Shown here: piece by piece, positions 1 to 7,434 of the stretch | Layout: each line of letters opens with the position of its first letter | How positions within the stretch are numbered: position 1 is the stretch's first letter | Source: Candidatus Peribacteraceae bacterium | Lineage (GTDB): Bacteria > Patescibacteriota > Gracilibacteria > Peribacterales > Peribacteraceae | Assembly (NCBI GenBank): GCA_028711345.1 | Contig: JAQTSK010000013.1 | Span: 1-34,938 of the forward strand | Length of the DNA stretch: 34,938 nucleotides | Direction of reading: 5' to 3' | Translations under genes and position numbers: made by a program | The notes under the pieces: generated by a model | Databases searched by the model: none | What the model was told of the DNA's origin: nothing | What the model saw: only the letters and a program-made list of their open reading frames with translations

Positions 1-100
1 TCGTAAAGTCCGTGTGTTTTCAGAGAGTGAAGCATGTCACAGACCGTAACAGGTTTTTTCTCGGTGTTCTGCTCTTCAGGTTGCGGAGAAGTTCAAATTG

Positions 101-379
101 CTACCCACTCGATTTCCCGAAGAGCCACTCCGTCAGCGTGGAACTGTCTTTGCAGGATTCGTCAAACTCCGTGGAAAGTCCGATGAGGAGGTGTCCTTTC
201 TTCCCGATGTTCACCCCTCCGTCGGTATCCGTGCAGTTCGGAATGAAGATGCTGGTTGCCGCATACCCGACCGATGATTCAAATTGGTTGAATTGGAGTG
301 AGATAGTCACGCCGAGAATAATCCCGACTCCAATCACGAAAGAAATGCCGGAATAGTTCCGGAAAGGGGCAGCACTCAT
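101..379 (-). CDS. Small membrane-anchored or secreted protein with a CTDTDGG motif
   Basis: This 92-residue protein has a short N-terminus, one hydrophobic segment (about residues 10-28, usable as a signal anchor), and a short outer domain. The outer domain contains CTDTDGG, then a KG, then a DESC and an LTEW. The same spacing (C-T/S-D-S/T-D-G-G, KG/GT, D-x-C, L-x-E-x-x-C) recurs three times in the large membrane protein at 7435-10944, so this is probably a free-standing copy of that module, here lacking the last Cys. It lies downstream of the giant surface-protein gene on the same strand, beyond a hairpin. The start is the only Met before the hydrophobic segment. Its function is unknown. 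I cannot exclude that the missing end reflects a frameshift; reading the other two frames past the stop did not restore an obvious module. Confidence 0.55.
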   Translation of the reverse strand: MSAAPFRNYSGISFVIGVGIILGVTISLQFNQFESSVGYAATSIFIPNCTDTDGGVNIGKKGHLLIGLSTEFDESCKDSSTLTEWLFGKSSG

Positions 380-446
380 GGTAGAAGAGAGAAGGAAGAG
401 GATACAGTTCGATTGTCCGGCAGAAGATTAGGATCTGACACCGGCA

Positions 447-474
447 ATGCCTCCCCTCTTCCGAAGGGAGGCAT
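447..474 (-). terminator. Hairpin after the giant surface-protein gene
   Basis: A 9-bp perfect stem (ATGCCTCCC / GGGAGGCAT) with a 10-nt loop lies 32 nt past the stop of the gene ending at 506. No T-run follows on the minus strand, so it is terminator-like rather than a textbook intrinsic terminator. Confidence 0.4.
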
Positions 475-505
475 GCGCATGGATCCAAAGATTCAAAGAA
501 CAACG

Positions 506-2150
506 TCAGTTGGCATATGCCGTTCCGTTGACGACGGTTTCGGGCATATCGACCCAGAAGATGTCAGTGGCAGTCGCAACATCCTTATCAAACCAGGAAA
601 TATGGCTGTCAGAGAAGAAATAACGCGTGTGAAGCGGATCGGTAAAATTGTTCAATGAAATCTGAAGAGCGGATCCGGCACCCTGGGTACCGGTCACGTC
701 TGCCAGAATCCCGAACGTCTTCGACTGGCCGCTGCTGATGGTATTGTTGACCGGACTGTAGTCCCCTATCCCGCAATCGAGCTGGATTGTCCCAGTCACC
801 GTTCCGGTCGTGACACTCGTCCCGTTCACATAAGGTATGCAGCGTTCGAACTGTGTTGGCCCATTCTCCTTATCATAGATTTTGAACTCCTCAGCTGCGA
901 GATCGACATTGACTGCATTCACAGTGAATAAAATACTGTCAAAATGAATGACATTTGGACCATACTTACCGTTACTGTTCGCTGCAGCATCGAATTTGAA
1001 AGCGCCAATGTCACGATGAGCGCCCGTCGGAATAGCCGTTCCGTTGGCGTTCGGATCGGCATTGGTGATGGAAGTGACCTTGGACATCACGACCTGCTGA
1101 AAGGATCCAATGATCTCGCTATTTGCAGCCGGAACGGATGTCCCGACGAAGACTTCGCCTTCTGCGACTGCGTCTCCGTCATTTACTGCAAGTGCGTTGC
1201 TTGAAATGTCGCCGCGTGCTTCGACAGTCACCACTTGGGATAACAGTCTGAGCTTGAACGAATCACCCGATACACCACCAACCATATCGGACTTGATTCG
1301 CGGTCGGGCGATGACCTCGACCTGTGCTCCGGCAGGTACCACCAACTGGCGTGACTGCAGAATGACACAGAATGAATCTGTCGCCCCCGGGTTCCATCCG
1401 GCACATCCTCCGATCGTCGCAACACCGAAGGGAGTGGAATCCCCTGCCCGGTACAGCTCCACTTGATCGATGGATCTGGAAGCGAGCGAAGTGCTTATGC
1501 GAATGGCCGTGACATCCACTGACTCGGCATCCGCTCGGAACGTGAGCCGGAGCGCCTCCTCACCGAGCGTGCCGCCGAGGAGCTGCCTCGAGCGGGTGGG
1601 CGTCGAGGACTTCGTAACGTAGAGGTTTCCCGCAGGAACGAATGTCCATAGCGTCGAAGGAACCGTTGTTACCGAAATCTGGCACGTACCGGCGCAGACA
1701 CCGCCGGTTTTGATGCCGGACAGTACCTCACCGTTATCGACCGTTTCGGCCTGAACATAACCGGATTGCAAGGTTGCAAACTTCAGCCGGAATGTCGCCT
1801 CCGTTCCCGACAACAGTCCAGAAGCGACGTCAGCGTGCACTTCCATGATCACTGCGGACGTTGTAGGAATGACATACCCGCCGCCTGCAAGGTCGACGAA
1901 CGTCACCTTTCCGTACTCCGAACCGACTCCTTGCTTGAGGATGGTATCGACGGCACCGTTGCTGTCGGTATCCACCCACAATGTGTAATTGACGGCATTC
2001 ACGACTGTTCCCTGTCCGGCATCAAACGTCATTTCCGTGAGGAGGACTTCCTCATGCTGTGCGCGGGACTCAAAGCGAAGAAGATTGATATTCTTCTGAT
2101 TAGCGACTGCGGTGTTGGTCGATCCGATCGCTTTCTGCACAATTGAAAGC
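506..2150 (-). repeat. C-terminal copy of the duplicated surface module
   Basis: It encodes about 548 residues. Shared landmarks with copy 1, in the same order, are NQKNINLL, NYTLWVD, GGGYV, VTKSSTP, RQLLGGTLG, QLVVP, SSNAL, NDGDA, EGEVF, SITN and PETVV. Identity is moderate, so this is an old intragenic duplication. Because the module ends the protein here but is internal in copy 1, it behaves as a self-contained domain array. Confidence 0.85.
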
Positions 2151-5100
2151 TGGGCAACTGCTACTTCAGTCTTGCAAGTGGCACTGCATCCGTCGCCATT
2201 TACCGTGTTCCTGTCATCGCACTGTTCGCCCCAGTTGGGTTCATCATTTGTCCCGTTTTCCACAATCCCGTTGCCGCAGGTCACCGGAGCCGGATCTTTC
2301 CCCAGGCCGGAGTTCTCGACAATCATGGGGTCCTTGGCATCCACTTTGTGATCCACGTTCGCGTCCACCAGACACACTTTCCACGCAGGGAAGGGCAAGA
2401 ACGGCGGCACGGTCATCCCGGCGATATGTTGGCTGATCAGGAATGCGTCAGCGGCACTCTGTACGCCACCCTCATCCGCATCGCCGATGACTTTGGGCAA
2501 GGGAATCGCACAGCCCTCGGTCTGCATGCGCACCAGGTAATAATCCGCCTTGGTGATGGTCGGTACTCTGACGCCTTTCGCTCTCTCCACATCGGCAAAG
2601 GGCAAATCGTCGGTCGGAATCATTGCGATACCATTGATATGCTTCTCGATCATCTCGTAGTCCGTCCGATCAATGTCCCCGTCGTTATCCACGTCGCCGA
2701 GAGAACGGGGGGAGGATGGAGGAGGCGAAGGAGGAGGAAGAGATGAAGATGATGAGGAAGAGGAAGAGGAAGATGGAGGAGGAGGAAGGGGAAGAGGGGG
2801 AAGAGAAGAGGAGGAGAATGATGAAGAGGAAGATGGAACGGCTCCCTGAATCGTTACAAATCCGCTGCAAATGTTCCCGTTGTTTCCGTGGCATAGTTTG
2901 ATCTCCTCACCGATGTCCAATATACGGCCGAGCTCTCGCAAATTCGCCGTGGCGGTACGGTTGTCTCCTTTCGCACAAAGGAAGTTGATCCGCTGATCAA
3001 ATTTTCCGGTTTTCGTATAGATGGAAGCGCACGTTGCAAAGTTTTTTGAGAACACAATGGTGATCTTCCCGTCCGCCACCGCAGCGCTTTGGAGAGCGAG
3101 CCGCTCTTCGACGAGACACGTCGCACTACAACCGTCACCATTCGTCGTGTTCCCGTCATCGCACTGCTCTGTTGCGGGATCCTGATTGTTCAGCTGACTG
3201 TTGCCGCAGAGCACGGGCATGTCCGATTGATGCAGGCGACCGATCGCCAATTCACCGATAAGCGTGACATCCTTTGCGTCAATCGTCATATCGGCATTCA
3301 GATCCGCGAGGAAGCGCTGCTGGGGCGTCGGCTGCTCGAGATCCGCAGCGTAGCGGGAAATCTTGGATCCATCGAAAGCCGTCACGGAACCGTTACCGGA
3401 TACATCTCCGTACAATTGCGGCAATGCTGCAATGACGCCCTTGATCGTCGCATCCATAAGGTAGTAATCCGCAAGTGTAATCTTGGCATCCTCATTCACA
3501 TCGGACATCGTGATGGATTTGGTTACACCATCTGTACATCCCTCTGAAACGGTATTTACATCGGTACGACCGAGGAACGACTTCACGATTGCCAGATCCG
3601 CCGCATCAATCGTGCCATCGAGGTTCGTGTCAGCGAACGCCCACGGCAATGTTTTGATGCAACCGACGACACGGAAGCCGAGAACGCGCTCATCCGCCTT
3701 GGATACTCTGCCATCCTGATTCACATCAGCGGCCTCCAGCTCCTCGGCAGATAGATTCCGGTGACTCGGATCCGTCTCCGGGAGGAGGTACTGCCCTATG
3801 TAGGAGGCATCCATACCTCCAATAATTCCGTTGCCATTCACGTCGCCGAGCTGACGAGGCGGGCACTGCACATTGGTAAGAACCGGTGAAGTAGCATTGG
3901 AGTTGTTCACAATGTTCGGATCGAGCGTGGAGGATGAAACGGACGCAACGTTGCGAAGTGTCGATCCTGACCCGCAGGCCATGGTTTCCGGAACATTGAA
4001 GTGAAGCTTAATCAGCATCCGTTGTGTCGTGGGGAACGATCCAACCGTGCACAGGACCGTATTGCCCGAAGCCGAACAGGCGCTGCCGGCGGACGACCCG
4101 ACGTACTCGAGACCCGCGGTAAACGTATCGCGAACGACAACGTTCTCAGCGGTAGAGGGGCCGCTGTTCTTCAAACTGACCGTATACGTCAGCCCGGTTC
4201 CGCTCATGACTGAGTCAGGTCCGGTCTTGAAAAGCGACAGATCCGCCTCTGACACGGACGCGCCGACGTACTGCGTCGATCGCACGACAGTCTCCGGGTA
4301 TTCAATCCACCAGAATTCGCCGACAGAAAGACCGTTGTCTTTATCCAGCCAACGGATGTGGCTGAGACTGGAAGACATACCCATAAGTGACGGATCGTTG
4401 AACTTCGTGAGAGATACAACGAGCGAAGAGGTCTCAGTCCTGCTGATCGCCGGATTGGTGATATCCGCTTCCAGAACAAACGTGGCATCCGTTCCCGAAT
4501 CGATTGCCGTGGTCACGCCGGAGTTGCCGGCATCCCAACAGGCAACCCAGAAATGATGCTGATCTGAGGTTCCTTCGAGATCGTAACACCGAGCCTTTAC
4601 TGTGGGGTCGGCTTTGTTATAAAGCTTAAAGCCACCCGAACCGAAAGCGACATTCGTCGCATCGATATCGAAAATGACATCGGTGAGTGTGAATTTGTTC
4701 GGGCCGTTCTTCAGATTGTTGTTGGCGGCGGCACTGAACTTGAACTGGCCAACCGGAGCGACCCCAGCCGGTACCTGCGTACCGTTCGGATCCGGGTTCA
4801 CATTCGTGATGGAAACGACCTTGGAGAGAACGACAACGTTCTTATTGCCGGTGATCTCGCGATTCTGACCTGCAGAGTCCGTACCGATGAACACTTCGCC
4901 TTCCAAAGCGGCGTCACCGTCGTTCAAGAGCAATGCATTGGAAGAAGCCAGTCCACGTGCACGAATCGTCGTGCCCGATGCATCGTCCACCATGATCTTC
5001 ACGAACTGACCGGAGACCGCTCCGTCCGTATCCGTCCGCATGCGGGGACGTACGAGAACGTTGACGGTGGATTCCTCCGGAACCACGAGCTGTTGGTTCG

Positions 5101-6994
5101 TCATCTTCGCACAGAAGGAGTTGGCGGGAACCTGGTCCGTGCCGCATCCCCCGATCGTAGCGGTGGCAAACGGAGTCGTGGCGCCTGCCTTGTACAGCTC
5201 GAGTCTGTCGACGTTCTGTGCGATCTGTGCCGCGTTCGTATCCGTTGCAGTGAGAACGATATCAGTCACATCGATGTCTTCCAGGTCCGCGCGGAACTGA
5301 AGGCGGAGAATCTCGTCACCCAACGTGCCGCCGAGGAGCTGGCGCTCACGGATCGGCGTGGAGGACTTCGTGACGAAGAGGTTGCCGACGGACACGAATG
5401 TCCAACGTGTCGCCTGTCCAGTCACGACAACGGTCTGACATGTCGGATAACCGTTCTCCGTCCTGCACGTACCGTCAGTAGTAATTCCAAGTAGTGGGGT
5501 CCCGTCACTGACCGCTTCAGCCTCGACGTAGGTCGTCGGCTGCGGCGTGGCAAAGGCAAGCTGGAACGTCTTCGGCGAGAGGGACGATGCGACGTCTCCA
5601 TGTACCTCGAATACAGCCGAACTGCCGCTCTTCGGGACGACATATCCGCCGCCGGTGAGTTTGTCGAACGTGACAAACCCGTTCGCCGCGACCGCTCCTT
5701 TCTGAAGGATCGGATCGACGGCTCCGTCAGCATTGATGTCTACCCAGAGCGTATAGTTCACCACATTCGTCAGATCGCCGTCTGAGTTCCTGAAGCTCAA
5801 ATCTGTGAGCAAGACATCTTCGACCTCGTTCGCGCGTGCTTCGAACTTGAGGAGGTTAATATTCTTCTGATTGGCAGTGGCCGTGTCATTCGGAACAGTG
5901 GCCTTCTGCGTTACTGCAAGGGTCGGTACGCCGACCAACTGGTAGCTGCCGGTCATCACCCCGCCCGGACGCACACTCGTGACGCGCTGGCCATTCAACG
6001 TTGATGCAATGAGAGAGTGGCTTGTGCTCGAGGGAATGGAGGATGAGAACTTGCAGAGAGGATCGGAAGAGCCGGCCGCAGTCGTGCATGTCCCTGCCCG
6101 GAACTTATCACCGTCCCGGGTATTGAGCGTGAAATCACCACGGATCTCCCACTGATTCATCCCCTTTTTCAGCATGAAGTTATTGACCCGATAGAGACCG
6201 AACTGACCATCAGACGTCGACACACGCTGATACAGACGGGCGGGAACCGTTTGACCGGTCACCGTATTGCGAATTTCGAGATTCTGCACAAACGTATCGA
6301 TCATGGCGATGCCGCCCTTCGGCAGATTCTTGAGAGCGGCGAAACCCTGCACCACCAACACCCCCTGATTCACGCTGATACCGGTCGACGCCTCCATCTT
6401 CACGTTGGCGAAGACGACATCCTTGGTGCCGGGCTTGTAGGTCTGTGTCACCGGACCGTCAAAGGAGATGTCGATCTTCGGCTGTTCGACGCAGGACACG
6501 GAAAGAAGTTGTGACATCGCATTGTTTGAGGTGATCCTGTCCGGGTGACTGGAAGCGACGATGGTCGCACCCAGCTTGACTGACTGCGGACACTTCAGCG
6601 TCGGGAGGGCTTGCAACGTCATGGAATAATTTGCAGCCGCATTGGGTTTGATCGGACCGCTTGTGCACTCCACGATCTGGCCGATAACCTTGCACTCTCT
6701 CGTTGCGGGAGGAGTCTGGACCGTGATCCCCTGCGGGAGCGTCACGCGCATCGTGCTCTTCGTGGTCGCCGAGGGACCGTTGTTCCCCATTTTGAAAATC
6801 ACCTGGATGTTCTTCATCCCGGGAGTGACAGCCGTGACACTCGCTTTGATGTTCGTCGCGAGATCCGCTTCCTTCTGCACCGGACTTCTGACGGGTGCAT
6901 ACGTCTGGGCATTGACGGCAAGCGGTGCGAACACCTCGGATGCCAGAAGGAAAGCCGCCACAACAGTGGCGAAACGCTTCGCTGTATTTCTCAT
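506..6994 (-). CDS. Giant exported modular surface protein (DUF11-like, dockerin/EF-hand, DUF4215, duplicated ~550-aa module)
   Basis: The protein has 2162 residues. The start is the Met at 6994, because it begins a classic signal peptide (Arg/Lys, then a hydrophobic core, cleavage after VNA at about residue 29) and because the longer frame starts inside the -10 box at 7092. Approximate order: DUF11-like domain 30-170; a beta-rich region 170-355; module copy 1 359-908; a second DUF11-like domain (DLSLFKTGPDS, NSGPSTAENV) 915-1037; six dockerin/EF-hand Ca-binding loops such as GDVNGNG and ADVNQDG 1046-1257; DUF4215 (CDDGN..GDGC) 1262-1294; a Cys-containing domain to 1385; a Ser/Pro linker 1385-1431; more dockerin loops to 1569; a second DUF4215 1572-1607; module copy 2 1616-2162. 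No sortase motif or C-terminal membrane anchor is visible. Calcium binding and a cell-surface or adhesive role are inferred from the modules; the substrate or partner is unknown. Confidence 0.9.
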   Translation of the reverse strand: MRNTAKRFATVVAAFLLASEVFAPLAVNAQTYAPVRSPVQKEADLATNIKASVTAVTPGMKNIQVIFKMGNNGPSATTKSTMRVTLPQGITVQTPPATRECKVIGQIVECTSGPIKPNAAANYSMTLQALPTLKCPQSVKLGATIVASSHPDRITSNNAMSQLLSVSCVEQPKIDISFDGPVTQTYKPGTKDVVFANVKMEASTGISVNQGVLVVQGFAALKNLPKGGIAMIDTFVQNLEIRNTVTGQTVPARLYQRVSTSDGQFGLYRVNNFMLKKGMNQWEIRGDFTLNTRDGDKFRAGTCTTAAGSSDPLCKFSSSIPSSTSHSLIASTLNGQRVTSVRPGGVMTGSYQLVGVPTLAVTQKATVPNDTATANQKNINLLKFEARANEVEDVLLTDLSFRNSDGDLTNVVNYTLWVDINADGAVDPILQKGAVAANGFVTFDKLTGGGYVVPKSGSSAVFEVHGDVASSLSPKTFQLAFATPQPTTYVEAEAVSDGTPLLGITTDGTCRTENGYPTCQTVVVTGQATRWTFVSVGNLFVTKSSTPIRERQLLGGTLGDEILRLQFRADLEDIDVTDIVLTATDTNAAQIAQNVDRLELYKAGATTPFATATIGGCGTDQVPANSFCAKMTNQQLVVPEESTVNVLVRPRMRTDTDGAVSGQFVKIMVDDASGTTIRARGLASSNALLLNDGDAALEGEVFIGTDSAGQNREITGNKNVVVLSKVVSITNVNPDPNGTQVPAGVAPVGQFKFSAAANNNLKNGPNKFTLTDVIFDIDATNVAFGSGGFKLYNKADPTVKARCYDLEGTSDQHHFWVACWDAGNSGVTTAIDSGTDATFVLEADITNPAISRTETSSLVVSLTKFNDPSLMGMSSSLSHIRWLDKDNGLSVGEFWWIEYPETVVRSTQYVGASVSEADLSLFKTGPDSVMSGTGLTYTVSLKNSGPSTAENVVVRDTFTAGLEYVGSSAGSACSASGNTVLCTVGSFPTTQRMLIKLHFNVPETMACGSGSTLRNVASVSSSTLDPNIVNNSNATSPVLTNVQCPPRQLGDVNGNGIIGGMDASYIGQYLLPETDPSHRNLSAEELEAADVNQDGRVSKADERVLGFRVVGCIKTLPWAFADTNLDGTIDAADLAIVKSFLGRTDVNTVSEGCTDGVTKSITMSDVNEDAKITLADYYLMDATIKGVIAALPQLYGDVSGNGSVTAFDGSKISRYAADLEQPTPQQRFLADLNADMTIDAKDVTLIGELAIGRLHQSDMPVLCGNSQLNNQDPATEQCDDGNTTNGDGCSATCLVEERLALQSAAVADGKITIVFSKNFATCASIYTKTGKFDQRINFLCAKGDNRTATANLRELGRILDIGEEIKLCHGNNGNICSGFVTIQGAVPSSSSSFSSSSLPPLPLPPPPSSSSSSSSSSSLPPPSPPPSSPRSLGDVDNDGDIDRTDYEMIEKHINGIAMIPTDDLPFADVERAKGVRVPTITKADYYLVRMQTEGCAIPLPKVIGDADEGGVQSAADAFLISQHIAGMTVPPFLPFPAWKVCLVDANVDHKVDAKDPMIVENSGLGKDPAPVTCGNGIVENGTNDEPNWGEQCDDRNTVNGDGCSATCKTEVAVAQLSIVQKAIGSTNTAVANQKNINLLRFESRAQHEEVLLTEMTFDAGQGTVVNAVNYTLWVDTDSNGAVDTILKQGVGSEYGKVTFVDLAGGGYVIPTTSAVIMEVHADVASGLLSGTEATFRLKFATLQSGYVQAETVDNGEVLSGIKTGGVCAGTCQISVTTVPSTLWTFVPAGNLYVTKSSTPTRSRQLLGGTLGEEALRLTFRADAESVDVTAIRISTSLASRSIDQVELYRAGDSTPFGVATIGGCAGWNPGATDSFCVILQSRQLVVPAGAQVEVIARPRIKSDMVGGVSGDSFKLRLLSQVVTVEARGDISSNALAVNDGDAVAEGEVFVGTSVPAANSEIIGSFQQVVMSKVTSITNADPNANGTAIPTGAHRDIGAFKFDAAANSNGKYGPNVIHFDSILFTVNAVNVDLAAEEFKIYDKENGPTQFERCIPYVNGTSVTTGTVTGTIQLDCGIGDYSPVNNTISSGQSKTFGILADVTGTQGAGSALQISLNNFTDPLHTRYFFSDSHISWFDKDVATATDIFWVDMPETVVNGTAYAN
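2703..2842. repeat. Low-complexity polypurine tract encoding the Ser/Pro linker
   Basis: The plus strand is almost entirely A and G for about 140 nt (GAGGAGGAAGAG-type runs with a few T and C). On the coding minus strand it gives runs of Ser codons (TCC/TCT/TCA) separated by Pro/Leu blocks, an extended flexible linker between the Cys-containing domain and the second dockerin region. Confidence 0.9.
4270..5920 (-). repeat. Internal copy of the duplicated surface module
   Basis: It encodes about 550 residues (roughly 359-908 of the giant protein) and aligns end to end with the C-terminal copy at 506-2150, from the NQKNINLL block to the PETVV block. It keeps more Cys pairs (for example around CRTENGYPTC and CYDLEGTSDQHHFWVAC) than copy 2. 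Confidence 0.85.
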
Positions 6995-7091
6995 AAATAG
7001 AAGGGGGAAGAATAGAATAACACGCCCGAAATGGGGCGATTCATCAGGTAAAACGCAGGAAGAGAAGTATTCCTTACACAATTTTGGGTGC

Positions 7092-7119
7092 ATTTTAATG
7101 ATTTTATTGATTCTGTCAA
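7092..7119 (-). promoter_or_regulatory. Sigma70-type promoter of the giant surface-protein gene
   Basis: TTGACA (7114-7119) and TAAAAT (7092-7097) are separated by 16 nt on the minus strand. Transcription would begin near 7085, giving a leader of about 90 nt before the ATG at 6994. This rules out the upstream ATG at 7093. Confidence 0.7.
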
Positions 7120-7200
7120 TGGTTCGCTGGGGATGAACTCACGAATTGGCTGAGATCTCGTCAGCGAATCCTCGGAGATGAGCCGCAATGATCGACTCGG

Positions 7201-7238
7201 TTGTCGTAAAGACGCCCGATCGGGCGTCTCTACGACAA
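7201..7238. repeat. 38-nt near-perfect palindrome of the GTAGAGACG (REP-like) type
   Basis: Two 19-nt arms differ at one base pair (TTGTCGTA, then AGACGCCCG on the left arm). The core GTAGAGACGC..GCGTCTCTAC type is familiar as an interspersed palindrome in cyanobacteria and other bacteria (from memory). It lies in the 315-nt gap between the end of the membrane-sensor gene and the promoter of the giant gene and could also act as a transcription barrier. The rest of that gap shows nothing else. Confidence 0.7.
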
Positions 7239-7434
7239 CAACGTTTGTTTCTGGAAGACCGGTGCACTTTCTTTTTGCATGAACGATGATGACTTTCTGC
7301 AACAGCCGATTCCTGAGTGTATTCTTCGCTGGTGCTTGGTTTCAGGTATTCGCTTCCGTGAGATCAGCCGATTCGTGATTGCACTCTGTCAAACCTGCCG
7401 ATCTACAGACCGTCGTCTGCGTTCAACCGACCGG

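Noticed and set aside
6995-7093. Upstream ATG extending the giant surface protein by 33 residues
   Set aside because: That ATG overlaps the -10 box (TAAAAT) and would bury the signal peptide.
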